Of a DNA stretch of 64,000 bases, positions 37,906 through 45,690 are shown one piece after another; the first letter of the stretch is position 1; every line of letters starts with the position of its first letter. The translations under genes were made by a program, and so were the position numbers. The notes below the pieces were generated by a model. It did no database searches. It was not told the DNA's origin and saw only the letters and a list, made by a program, of their open reading frames with translations. Origin of the DNA: Deltaproteobacteria bacterium (lineage in GTDB: Bacteria; Desulfobacterota; Desulfuromonadia; Geobacterales; Pseudopelobacteraceae); contig JAJXWO010000013.1 in assembly GCA_021781535.1 (NCBI GenBank), positions 22,255-86,254 on the forward strand, in the 5' to 3' direction.

Positions 37906-37933
37906 AAACGCCCTGAAAAAGTCAGGGCGTTTT
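37906..37933 (-). terminator. Terminator next to attL (original tRNA-Met terminator)
   Basis: AACGCCCTGA - CTTTT - TCAGGGCGTT followed by a long T run on the minus strand. It lies 4 bp outside the left 24-bp repeat. Before insertion it would have followed the tRNA-Met gene. Confidence 0.8.
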
Positions 37934-37937
37934 GGAG

Positions 37938-37961
37938 ATGGTGGCGGTGCAGAGATTTGAA
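37938..37961. repeat. attL: 24-bp copy of the tRNA-Met 3' end
   Basis: Identical over 24 bp to 56819-56842. Covers the encoded CCA, the acceptor strand and half of the T arm; the rest of the tRNA is absent here. Up to 38130 no gene is seen. The stretch has two GTGTACCGCC-type repeats (38066, 38076) that also occur near the right end (CGGTGTACCG at 56748), possible integrase arm sites. Confidence 0.88.
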
Positions 37962-38130
37962 TCCCTATGCCCAAAACTACCCTTGAATCTTGCAATATAA
38001 ATGATTTTGTTACGTTTTACCAGAAAATTCATGATTTGAACTCCAATAGTAAGTGTCCGTTTCGGTGTACCGCCAGTGTACCGCCGCCAGGTTGACAAAA
38101 GGCCGGATTGCTTCGGCTTTTTCAAACCCC

Positions 38131-38748
38131 TCATGGAAGAATTATTCCTGCACACATGTTGTTCGGGCCGAAAACGCATAAATCCCGATTAAGATATAAC
38201 AGCCAAGCAGTGTTGATGTCATCAGCATCAAGTGGATGCGCAGCGGATAGTATTAAATTTTCAATTGATGTCTCCTGCTTGTAGAAATACATGCCTGCAC
38301 GTAACTGGATTACAGAGCGAAGAGGGGAAACGGACTTTTTCGGTACGGCCAGATAATCTGGGCACCACTTTGCTGTCGTTGATCCGCCATCAAGTCTATC
38401 CATCTGGATCGCTTTGTGCCGGAGTTGGTAAGTGGTGAAATCGATAAGATGATTATTGCTCTCAAGCCAAACATGGTAAGCTACTACTTCAGGTTGCGGC
38501 GGCATGTGTGGCAATGGTGCATGCAAGATTACATCACCGTCACCTTTGCCAACCCTCCAGGCGGCGTATCCAGCAACAAGTTTTGAAGACACTCCCAAGC
38601 GGTTCAGTATCTCTTGGGCGATAGCAGCATGAATGTAGCAATCTGAGCCGAGGTTTCCGCTGGCTGCTGTGGCAAGGCGGCGGAGTGCTGAGGAGATGCG
38701 AGGCAGGTCGTTATTCTTGTCAAATTTCGGTATTGCTCGCGAGGTCAT
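38131..38748 (-). CDS. Possible transglutaminase-like cysteine protein
   Basis: 205 residues, no signal peptide. Conserved-looking Cys in GSDCYIHAAIAQEILNRLG, a His in VVAYHVWLES and Asp in HLIDFTTYQ: the Cys-His-Asp order and spacing of transglutaminase/papain-like folds. Resembles DUF2026-type proteins, but I cannot confirm it. Last of a three-gene operon with overlapping starts and stops after radC and the basic protein. Confidence 0.6.
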   Translation of the reverse strand: MTSRAIPKFDKNNDLPRISSALRRLATAASGNLGSDCYIHAAIAQEILNRLGVSSKLVAGYAAWRVGKGDGDVILHAPLPHMPPQPEVVAYHVWLESNNHLIDFTTYQLRHKAIQMDRLDGGSTTAKWCPDYLAVPKKSVSPLRSVIQLRAGMYFYKQETSIENLILSAAHPLDADDINTAWLLYLNRDLCVFGPNNMCAGIILP

Positions 38749-39257
38749 AATAGACCTCGCTCGACAAATGACAGATAGCCTTCCGTTCCAACAATTACAT
38801 GATCGAGAACTTTTATGCCGATTATTTCACCGGCTTCTTTCAACCTTCTGGTAATGGCAATATCTTCTGCACTTGGCGTTGGGTCGCCAGTTGGGTGATT
38901 ATGCACCAGGAGCAAGGCCGCTGCTGACGTGATCAATGATGTCTTGAACACTTCGCGAGGGTGGACGATGCTTTGGTTCAAACTGCCGACTGATACCAAA
39001 TCCAAGCAAAGGATTCTATTCTTGCCGTCGAGATGAACGGTGAAAAAGTGTTCCTTTGCCTCGTTATGCAAGAAGCTGAATATCTGCGCCACTTGTTCCG
39101 GTGAAGTATAGCGCCGGTCGGCCTGAAGGTAGGCGGCAACTTCTTCACGTACCTCCAGAGTTTCCATTGTGGCGCGGATTTGCTTGAATTTAATGGGACG
39201 GCGCGGAACCTTCATTGTCTCCGCGCCGAACAAGGTTTCTACGGTAATGACTTTCAT
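38745..39257 (-). CDS. RadC-family JAB-domain protein
   Basis: 170 residues. The JAB/MPN motif is present: LLLVHNHPTGDPTPSAEDI with the HxHx(7)SxxD metal-binding pattern, then DHVIVGTEGYLSF. It lacks the N-terminal HhH part of chromosomal RadC; the first 60 residues are different. Such short RadC proteins are typical of plasmids and islands; the role in DNA repair is not established. Overlaps both neighbours by 4 bp. Confidence 0.9.
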   Translation of the reverse strand: MKVITVETLFGAETMKVPRRPIKFKQIRATMETLEVREEVAAYLQADRRYTSPEQVAQIFSFLHNEAKEHFFTVHLDGKNRILCLDLVSVGSLNQSIVHPREVFKTSLITSAAALLLVHNHPTGDPTPSAEDIAITRRLKEAGEIIGIKVLDHVIVGTEGYLSFVERGLL

Positions 39258-39859
39258 TTTGCTACCCGTTTTAACTCGCGGTCACGCCAGGTAATCGCCA
39301 TACCTGTAAGGGCATCCGTGATTGTTTGCCATTCCGGTTGTGGAACCTTCTTGCGGGACGATACAATTGATTGCTTACCGGTTGCACTGACGAGCGTTAC
39401 ATGCAAAAGCACTCTGTCAGCACCGGCAATCTGCCTGGCAAAAACGACACCTTCAGCCTTGCAACCGAGAATTTCTAAGTTTGATGGTAGCTTGACAGTC
39501 TCGGTTATATACCCGTTGAGGCCCAAGCGTTCCCTGAGAACCTTGGATTCTTTGGGAATAGTAACAGTAACGGTATCGGCCGTTTGAGGTTCTGGTGACG
39601 ACTCTGTAACTACCTCTAATTCGCTTTCTGCAACAACTTCAACCTGCTCCGTGTTATCTTGGCAAACAACTGTTTCAGATACAGGTGGAACAATCGCGGA
39701 ATCTGCTACATGCTGTTCTGGTGGCTGTTCCATTTCTACAGCGACTTTTTTAACAGTAACACCTGTCTTTTTCATATTGCCTTGCTTGCTTGGATTACGT
39801 TTGACATTCACTGCTGGCGTAACTTCTTTCTTCTGGTTTTTCACGGCTTCTTTTTTCAT
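39254..39859 (-). CDS. Island protein with disordered basic N-terminus
   Basis: 201 residues. The first 50 are Lys-rich (MKKEAVKNQKKEV), followed by an acidic, Glu/Val/Thr-rich stretch to about 100, then a compact domain (RERLGLNGYITETVKLPSN, LHVTLVSATGKQSIVSS). No known family. Heads the operon with radC. Confidence 0.65.
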   Translation of the reverse strand: MKKEAVKNQKKEVTPAVNVKRNPSKQGNMKKTGVTVKKVAVEMEQPPEQHVADSAIVPPVSETVVCQDNTEQVEVVAESELEVVTESSPEPQTADTVTVTIPKESKVLRERLGLNGYITETVKLPSNLEILGCKAEGVVFARQIAGADRVLLHVTLVSATGKQSIVSSRKKVPQPEWQTITDALTGMAITWRDRELKRVAK

Positions 39860-40011
39860 AAATATCTCCTTTATTCAAGTATTTAACCTGCATTCAATCT
39901 ATACGATTGCAGTAAAACAGTACAGGTAATAATATGATATTTTCATTATAATTTATTTACTATGCAAGTAATAACCAGACCAAAACACGACAATCCGGAA
40001 AATAATGTAGA

Positions 40012-40040
40012 TTGAAATATGTAATTCATAGTGTTATAGT
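40012..40040 (+). promoter_or_regulatory. Promoter of the HigB/HigA-type pair
   Basis: TTGAAA, 17-bp spacer, TATAGT; transcription should start about 15 bp before the toxin GTG. The 39860-40011 stretch upstream is AT-rich and has no gene. Confidence 0.6.
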
Positions 40041-40063
40041 TTGTTTGTAGCAACGGAGGGGAT

Positions 40064-40447
40064 GTGCGGATATTCAAAACAAAGTGGTTCGTCCGGTATG
40101 TGCGGCAGGAGCACATTAGCGATCACGGCTTGCGTGATGCTATTGAACGTGCCGAGCGTGGGCTTGTAGATGCCGATTTAGGCGGAGGGGTCATCAAACA
40201 GCGGGTGGCACGGACGGGGCAGGGGCGTTCCGGTGGCTACCGGATGTTGATTGCTTACCGCTCCGGCAATAGAGCTGTTTTCATGTACGGCATTGCTAAA
40301 AATGATAGGGGTAATATTGACGAAGACGAACTTGCAACGTTGCGAGAGATCGGGGCGGCATGGCTGGCGGCACAGCCGGAAGAGCTAAGCCATGCCATTA
40401 AAGAGGGTATTTTGGAGGAAATGAACGATGACAACAAAAGCAAATAA
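40064..40447 (+). CDS. RelE/HigB-like toxin
   Basis: 127 residues from a GTG behind GGAGGGGA. RelE-type core: LRDAIERAERGLVDADLGGGVIKQRVARTGQGRSGGYRMLI, then AYRSGNRAVFMYGIAKNDRGNI. This is the pattern of the HigB/YgjM-like group (long toxins with C-terminal helix). Precedes the antitoxin and overlaps it by 20 bp. Confidence 0.85.
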   Translation: MRIFKTKWFVRYVRQEHISDHGLRDAIERAERGLVDADLGGGVIKQRVARTGQGRSGGYRMLIAYRSGNRAVFMYGIAKNDRGNIDEDELATLREIGAAWLAAQPEELSHAIKEGILEEMNDDNKSK

Positions 40448-40763
40448 AAATAGCCCGTTGACACAGGCACTGCTTGAAACTGCCGACGATATGCACGGCA
40501 TAGGCCTTTTGGGAAAAGATTCTTACGAAAAAATCACCATGCGGCACTTGGGAGTAAAAACACCGGAGGTAGAACCGCTGTCAGCTGAAGAAATCCGTAA
40601 GATACGGGAACAAACTCACATGAGCCAGTCAGTATTCGCCCACTGCCTCAATGTGACGGTAGGGTACGTATCACAATTAGAGAGGGGAGCAAAACGCCCG
40701 ACTGGTGCAGCGCTCATGCTGTTGAATGTTATTCACCGCAAGGGGATTGAAGCGATTCTGTAA
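40428..40763 (+). CDS. HigA-like antitoxin, Xre-type HTH
   Basis: 111 residues. The C-terminal helix-turn-helix EEIRKIREQTHMSQSVFAHCLNVTVGYVSQLERG is typical of HigA/NadS-like antitoxins; the N-terminal 40 residues should bind the toxin. Toxin-first gene order fits HigBA. Confidence 0.88.
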   Translation: MTTKANKNSPLTQALLETADDMHGIGLLGKDSYEKITMRHLGVKTPEVEPLSAEEIRKIREQTHMSQSVFAHCLNVTVGYVSQLERGAKRPTGAALMLLNVIHRKGIEAIL

Positions 40764-40887
40764 CTCTCACACTTACCAACAGTTTATGACGTTCCCCGCT
40801 TCCTCGCAGACTCAATGAAGCGGTTATAAACTGACGCCCCTCTAAAGTCCGCACATTACAAACCGGCTTGATGTAAGTCTTGCCCAT
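40729..40887 (-). CDS. Small ORF opposite the antitoxin 3' end
   Basis: 52 codons from ATG 40887: starts MGKTYIKPVCNVRTLEG and continues with RQFITASLSLRGSGERHK. The composition is protein-like and the open frame extends upstream to about 41000 without a stop. No clear ribosome-binding site. It overlaps the antitoxin gene by 35 bp in antisense. May be a gene remnant. Confidence 0.3.
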   Translation of the reverse strand: MGKTYIKPVCNVRTLEGRQFITASLSLRGSGERHKLLVSVRVTESLQSPCGE

Positions 40888-40998
40888 CACAAATATGCCG
40901 AATTTCAGATTATGACACGTTGAGACAGAAATCCTTTTAATGTCGTCTGTACCTGTATTTAAAATCGAATCAGTCGTAATAGGGCCTATGTTCGGCTC

Positions 40999-41028
40999 AA
41001 GTACAGATCACTTGGGTAAAGTACAGAT
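40999..41028. repeat. Iteron-like repeats, left cluster
   Basis: AAGTACAGAT at 40999 and 41019, 20 bp apart. The same 10-mer recurs at 46830, 46967 and 47020. Confidence 0.6.
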
Positions 41029-41038
41029 AAAAGCTATT

Positions 41039-41413
41039 TTATGGTTCAAATTCATTTTTATCGCTTGATTCAAATTCTTTTCTGCAGAATGAATCCGTGA
41101 GCCCATCTATCTTAATCCCCTGTATATTTCCCGTTTCCGCTTCCCGTTCAGCATACTGCTCAGAATACGCCGCAGGGATCTTCTGCTCAACAATAGCAAT
41201 TGCCTCAGCGATGGCTTGAAACTGTTTCGAGACTGGATCATCATCTAGACTGGTGGAGAGATAGTTGTCCTGTGTTTTTTTACAGAGCGCATCAATCCCG
41301 GCGGAAGTGATTCCTTCAGCGATTATCTCAGCTGACGTTTTCCCCGTTAGAATTTCCGTTGCTACAATGCACACTGCCAGTTGTGCGCCAAATTTCTTGA
41401 TTACCTCTTTCAT
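41039..41413 (-). CDS. Hypothetical island protein
   Basis: 124 residues, mainly helical, Ala/Glu-rich (EILTGKTSAEIIAEGITSAGIDALCKKTQDN, then AIAEAIAIVEQKIPAAYSEQYAEREAETGN). No motif recognised. Third in a minus-strand run with the two next genes; its stop region borders the left iterons. Confidence 0.6.
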   Translation of the reverse strand: MKEVIKKFGAQLAVCIVATEILTGKTSAEIIAEGITSAGIDALCKKTQDNYLSTSLDDDPVSKQFQAIAEAIAIVEQKIPAAYSEQYAEREAETGNIQGIKIDGLTDSFCRKEFESSDKNEFEP

Positions 41414-41445
41414 ACTACCCCTTTGTCATAAGTCGGCTTACCGAG

Positions 41446-41832
41446 TCAGGCTATCCGGTCCCGTTTGGCCTGCAATGAGTTATTGTCTTCCATGCAGGTT
41501 TGAATATTCTGGATACGCTCTTTTATGGAGATATGTTCATAACGTTCTTGTATGGCGGCTCTCGTTGCTTCCGGGGGCTTTTTGCGGATTCTGTGTAGAG
41601 TTTGGCGGATTATGAGCTGGTTGACCAGTGGAAGAACTATTTTTGACACTGCAACGGAGGCCTTAGTGTTATGTAGCTGGATTCTGCGCTCAGTGAATTG
41701 AAATATCACTTCACTGAGCAGCTGTTCAGGGGTGATCCTGAGCCCGCGTGCAGTCTCCTGGATTTCTTTTAGTTCATTCGCTGAGAAGCGTATGTCGAGA
41801 CGGGTTCTGGCGGAACTCTTGTTATCGAACAT
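41446..41832 (-). CDS. Possible ribbon-helix-helix protein
   Basis: 128 residues from ATG 41832, which sits 4 bp after the upstream gene stop. N-terminus SARTRLDIRFSANELKEIQETARGLRITPEQLLSEVI fits a ribbon-helix-helix fold (strand, then two helices), as in MobC-type or partition proteins. The C-terminus is helical. Role unknown. Confidence 0.6.
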   Translation of the reverse strand: MFDNKSSARTRLDIRFSANELKEIQETARGLRITPEQLLSEVIFQFTERRIQLHNTKASVAVSKIVLPLVNQLIIRQTLHRIRKKPPEATRAAIQERYEHISIKERIQNIQTCMEDNNSLQAKRDRIA

Positions 41833-41836
41833 TATG

Positions 41837-42307
41837 CTACCTACCCTTTCTTTGCCCAGCCTCTCGCTCCGCCGCCCATTTTTTTTGTTGATCCTTGAGC
41901 GCCTGCTGACTACCAATCTGCGGGTATTTCTTCAGTTCAGCAAGTGCGGCTGCCCTTTGTTGGTGGGCCAGCGCATCCTTCAGTTCCTTTTCCTGTTTAC
42001 GGGCTTCCTGTTTTTCAGTCAACCCTTCGACCCGCCGCCGGGCGTTAGCAACCTTTGATGCCTGGTCCTTGTCACGTTGAAATTTGTGCAGCGCCTCGGA
42101 CAGTTCCAGGTAGCGTTGTCTTAATGCCCGATTCGTACCGTCAGCATCATAGGCATTAAATTTCTTGCAGACCTCCACCATTGCTTCACGCAGAACAGTG
42201 CTGACCTGACCAGGGAAGAATCTCTTCAGCATATTATGGGCGGCAGCATCAATTTTAAAAGTGGTTGCGGACTGTTTGACTATCCCCGGTTCCAGTTTCC
42301 CCGGCAT
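41837..42307 (-). CDS. Hypothetical helical island protein
   Basis: 156 residues. The first 50 residues form a possible DNA-binding unit (TFKIDAAAHNMLKRFFPGQVSTVLREAMVEV). A long charged coiled coil follows (QKQEARKQEKELKDAL type, about 85-150). First of the minus-strand run, divergent from the 42581 gene across a 270-bp gap. Confidence 0.6.
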   Translation of the reverse strand: MPGKLEPGIVKQSATTFKIDAAAHNMLKRFFPGQVSTVLREAMVEVCKKFNAYDADGTNRALRQRYLELSEALHKFQRDKDQASKVANARRRVEGLTEKQEARKQEKELKDALAHQQRAAALAELKKYPQIGSQQALKDQQKKWAAEREAGQRKGR

Positions 42308-42484
42308 TTTTCTCTTCCTCTCCTTTAACTGACAAATAGTTTCCGACGAATACTCAAATATATCAGCAATAATAACAGAGTATTACTAGCGGATAACATT
42401 AACATTGCCGACGTATTAATGGATGGACATATAACATCAGGGCGACCTAATTCAGCTTGTTCATTTAAAGAAGAGGAGAATCAA

Positions 42485-42568
42485 ATGTCCAGATATCCAC
42501 CAACTAGTACATGAGGCACCGTACACGTAGCACAAGCTGCAAAGCGCCCCGGCGCTTATCAAACTTGA
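42485..42568 (+). other. Possible leader ORF with in-frame TGA and hairpin
   Basis: Behind a good ribosome-binding site (GAGGAG) an ATG opens MSRYPPTST, then TGA. The same frame continues as GTVHVAQAAKRPGAYQT and stops at 42568, 12 bp before the next gene. A perfect AAGCGCC-CC-GGCGCTT hairpin (42542-42557) lies near the end. Could be a translated leader or a broken small gene. The rest of the 42308-42580 gap shows nothing. Confidence 0.3.
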
Positions 42569-42580
42569 GGGTAGCATATC

Positions 42581-43024
42581 ATGGTACTAGCAAACGAGTC
42601 AAAAGGAACCGAAGCCGCTGCAATTACTGTAGCACAACCGACAACCGAAACAGTTGCGCCCGCAACTACAGCCGCAGTAATCGCCGTATATTTAGTCGCC
42701 GTCATCACAGGTGTGCTGCATTGGGTGGCCCCGGATCTTCGGGATGGGTGCCGGTCTATCGCCATAGCAAGAGATGATGAAACAGAACTTGATGCTGATG
42801 GACGCCCATTGTTGACAGGTGTTCGGTTGACCAAATCCATGTCTGCCCGTTTCGACGAGGCGCATGGAGAGTCGATATTTGTTCACGAAACCCGGCTCAG
42901 CATCACGATCCGGACAGAAAACCTAGAAGCTGACCTTGCGTCGGGTAAGGGCCGTAGTCATTCCAGAAAACCGTATTTTGTTGGCCAAGCTGTGGAATGT
43001 CCGGACATCGACTGCTTAGCGTAG
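42581..43024 (+). CDS. Hypothetical island protein
   Basis: 147 residues. A Thr/Ala-rich N-terminus leads to one hydrophobic segment (AAVIAVYLVAVITGVLHWVA). The C-terminal half is polar, with TVRLTKSMSARFDE-like strands. No family recognised. GAGGG 10 bp upstream of the ATG. First gene of the plus-strand replication run. Confidence 0.5.
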   Translation: MVLANESKGTEAAAITVAQPTTETVAPATTAAVIAVYLVAVITGVLHWVAPDLRDGCRSIAIARDDETELDADGRPLLTGVRLTKSMSARFDEAHGESIFVHETRLSITIRTENLEADLASGKGRSHSRKPYFVGQAVECPDIDCLA

Positions 43025-43053
43025 ACCTCAATTTGTAGGTGACTGCAACAAAT

Positions 43054-43080
43054 CGGGGGTGTCGATTGGCGGCACCCCCG
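43054..43080. other. Strong hairpin between two island genes
   Basis: CGGGGGTG / CACCCCCG, 8-bp perfect stem with 11-nt loop and no T run. Perhaps an mRNA processing or stability element. Confidence 0.45.
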
Positions 43081-43097
43081 GTAAAAGAGGACATTTC

Positions 43098-43175
43098 ATG
43101 CCTTTGTATGGCGATCTAACAATATATGCTACGCCCGTATGGGTAGACAGGAGAAAATACCATGGCAAAAACTAA
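43098..43175 (+). CDS. Possible 25-residue ORF coupled to the 43162 gene
   Basis: ATG at 43098 with AGAGGA upstream; reads MPLYGDLTIYATPVWVDRRK and ends inside the first codons of the next gene, overlapping it by 14 bp. The overlap suggests translational coupling. Low confidence. Confidence 0.35.
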   Translation: MPLYGDLTIYATPVWVDRRKYHGKN

Positions 43176-43998
43176 ATCAACATCAACTGCCGCAGCAGCT
43201 CCAATTACCACCATTCCTGTAGCTGATAACCTCGACCCGGAAAAGCTTGACATAGGAATTCCAGAAGAAAAAGTTGAGGCAATGTCCGTACCAGAAGGAA
43301 ATATGCCGGTTTGCGCCACTGAGCAAAGTAATAATAATGTTATGAATTCTGGCCATATAGTTAATACCTATAATCCGGCATTACGCGCAGCCGCAACACG
43401 ACGCTTAAATGCGGTGCCGTTCGCCAATCGAGATGCATTTATCGTTGCTGTGGAAGCGATACGCCAGCTAGGCGCAACAGCAACAGTTAGCCTATTGTTC
43501 GCTGAAATTGAGCGAGCGTTGACAGCGGAGGCTCTGTTAAACCCCAAAACCGGATTTGACGTAAATGACTTGCTGCAAAACCTTGAGGAACTCGGATTCG
43601 TTGAGGTTAGCATTGATGCAGAGAAAGGTATGGAAATCAAGTTGTTTGACCTCACGGAAACCGGTGCGGCGTTGCCGACACCCGATGATAGCCTGCCAGT
43701 CAATTCGGCTGTTTTGTACGTGGTAGAACGCTATCTGCGCTCAAGCCGGACAATGACGGCAGGGTCAGTCATGTCTATTGATGATCTGATATCGCGAGTG
43801 ATAACCACGCAGCAGGTGCCGTTGTCGTCGCGGATGACGGTGTACACTCCTCGGAGGGCTCGGAATGCTGTTCTGAAGGCCCTGGCGGAGCGTTTTGCTC
43901 CCGAAGAGTTGAAAATTGACGCATACACTGGGACGGTGACAGTGCTGGAAAGCCTTGATCCAGGCCGGGGCCTTAAGAATACCGATATCTGGAAGTAA
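43162..43998 (+). CDS. Hypothetical island protein upstream of the helicase gene
   Basis: 278 residues, ATG behind AGGAG. Two possible winged-helix-like stretches: FIVAVEAIRQLGATATVSLLFAEIERA (about 95-120) and DDLISRVITTQQVPLSSRMTVYTPRRARNAVLKAL (about 205-240). May be a DNA-binding accessory factor of the replication module. No known family. Confidence 0.6.
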   Translation: MAKTKSTSTAAAAPITTIPVADNLDPEKLDIGIPEEKVEAMSVPEGNMPVCATEQSNNNVMNSGHIVNTYNPALRAAATRRLNAVPFANRDAFIVAVEAIRQLGATATVSLLFAEIERALTAEALLNPKTGFDVNDLLQNLEELGFVEVSIDAEKGMEIKLFDLTETGAALPTPDDSLPVNSAVLYVVERYLRSSRTMTAGSVMSIDDLISRVITTQQVPLSSRMTVYTPRRARNAVLKALAERFAPEELKIDAYTGTVTVLESLDPGRGLKNTDIWK

Positions 43999-44109
43999 GT
44001 AAGTCAGCTGCAAATAGTCAATGGCAATTGCATTAACTTTATTTTCTGAATCCATCTCGAAATGTGGGTCGGCGCGTTAGCCTCGCGACCGACCCGAAGG
44101 AGAAACAAC

Positions 44110-45660
44110 ATGCCTACAGATGACGTACATAAAAGCGCCGAAGAGGAGTCAGATTCCGTTTCAAGGCTCACTGCCGCTTTCGGTAAAGAGCTGTACAACG
44201 GGTTTTATGCAGCCATTGCCGAGTTCATCGATTGTACAGACAAAAACAAAATGGAAGAATTCTTCTATAAGATTATTGCTGTCCTGGCAAATGTCGCCAG
44301 AAATTTATTCCATGTCTTCTGGCATACGGCAGAACAGTCCTTTTACATGTACTCCTCAGCGGATCGAGTTTATTTGCCTGTTGACCGGGTGCAGTTAGCA
44401 AACAACGCTTTCGCTATTTTCACCCGATCCCATGAGGCAGTACTCACTGACAAGGATGCTCCATGGACACTCATCATGATGGAAAAAGATTTCCGAGCGG
44501 CCTTTAAAGAGGGCTTGAAACCCTTTCGCGGGGAAACAAATGGCACCCAAGAACGTAATTTATTCCTGTTCCAAAATAATACCGTTCGTTTGGATTGTAC
44601 ATATGCAGTCGATGACATCACTCAGAATGGGAAGTTGTTTTCCGGGCAGGCACCTGACCATACCCTTTTTCACACTCACACCCTGAACGCCTCGCTCATT
44701 CCGGTTTTAGAGCGCCCGTCAGTATGGGAGAGAGCCTGCATACTGATGGGGTTCGCGGCGGAAGAGATGATGGAAGCGATTGAGGATATTTTACTTTACC
44801 TTTTATCACCGTCCCTTGAAAGAGAAGAAATGTTTTATCTCTATGGCAAGGGGAGCAATGGCAAGAGCGTGTTAATAAAATTTCTGGCCGGAATAATCGG
44901 GGCACGCCACACGGCAAGCGTTTCGCTTGACGAGTTACAGGACAGTTCATTTGCGTGGCATATCCTGATGGGTAAACGGCTCAATTTGCCATCAGAATCC
45001 GGTACTGCATACGTCGAAAGTGAAAAGCTGAAAGCCGCCCTGACGGGTGATCAGATCACGATAAACAGAAAAAATAAAGATTATGTTTCGGTAACATTGG
45101 CGGTAAAATTCGTCTTCGCCATGAACCGCGCACCAATATTTTCTGAGCGTACGCATGCAATCTATCGCAGATTCAGGATGATTGTGTTTAGCCGGGAAGT
45201 TGAAGAGCATGAGAAAGTCTTAGATTTTCATCAGGTTTTACTTGATAACCGTGACGCCATCGTCTCTTGGTGTCTTATTAATCATTTAAGGCGCTACGGA
45301 AAATTCACACCGAAATTCAACCTTCCGGAAATATTCGAAGTATGGAGGGAGGAAGCTTTGCAGGGTGAGGCTGACCCAATTGTGCTTTTCACGGAAGAGT
45401 GCCTTGAATTCATTGATGACACGAGCTTTGAGGTGGATATTGCCCAGGTTAGAATGGCGTTTAAGACATACTGTGTTGGCCAAAATATGGACGTCAGGAA
45501 ATGGTCGGATGTTGTCATCGGACGTAAATTTTCGGATGAATTCGGGCTAATTGCAAAGCGCAACCTGGCGGCACGCCATGCTGCCAAAGGCTCACAAAAG
45601 AAGACCCGCAAAAACAAGCAAGTCCGAGTCTATGAAGGTTTGCGCTTGATGATAGGTTAA
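44110..45660 (+). CDS. Superfamily 3 (P4/D5-type) helicase
   Basis: 516 residues from ATG 44110 behind AAGGAG. D5_N-like region, then the ATPase core: Walker A YLYGKGSNGKSVLIKFLAG (about 255), Walker B-like LMGKRLNLPSE, motif C VTLAVKFVFAMNRAP, and YRRFRMIVF as the Arg-finger end. It matches the helicase half of P4-alpha-type primase-helicases but has no primase domain of its own; the primase-like protein is the next gene. Likely replicative helicase of the island. Confidence 0.9.
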   Translation: MPTDDVHKSAEEESDSVSRLTAAFGKELYNGFYAAIAEFIDCTDKNKMEEFFYKIIAVLANVARNLFHVFWHTAEQSFYMYSSADRVYLPVDRVQLANNAFAIFTRSHEAVLTDKDAPWTLIMMEKDFRAAFKEGLKPFRGETNGTQERNLFLFQNNTVRLDCTYAVDDITQNGKLFSGQAPDHTLFHTHTLNASLIPVLERPSVWERACILMGFAAEEMMEAIEDILLYLLSPSLEREEMFYLYGKGSNGKSVLIKFLAGIIGARHTASVSLDELQDSSFAWHILMGKRLNLPSESGTAYVESEKLKAALTGDQITINRKNKDYVSVTLAVKFVFAMNRAPIFSERTHAIYRRFRMIVFSREVEEHEKVLDFHQVLLDNRDAIVSWCLINHLRRYGKFTPKFNLPEIFEVWREEALQGEADPIVLFTEECLEFIDDTSFEVDIAQVRMAFKTYCVGQNMDVRKWSDVVIGRKFSDEFGLIAKRNLAARHAAKGSQKKTRKNKQVRVYEGLRLMIG

Positions 45661-45690
45661 AAGCTCGCAGTACAGACCAAGGGAGGAATT

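Noticed and set aside
42511..42777. 88-codon frame starting in the leader of the 42581 gene
   Set aside because: Arg/Ser/Cys-rich out-of-frame product typical of a shadow; the 147-residue frame is better supported.
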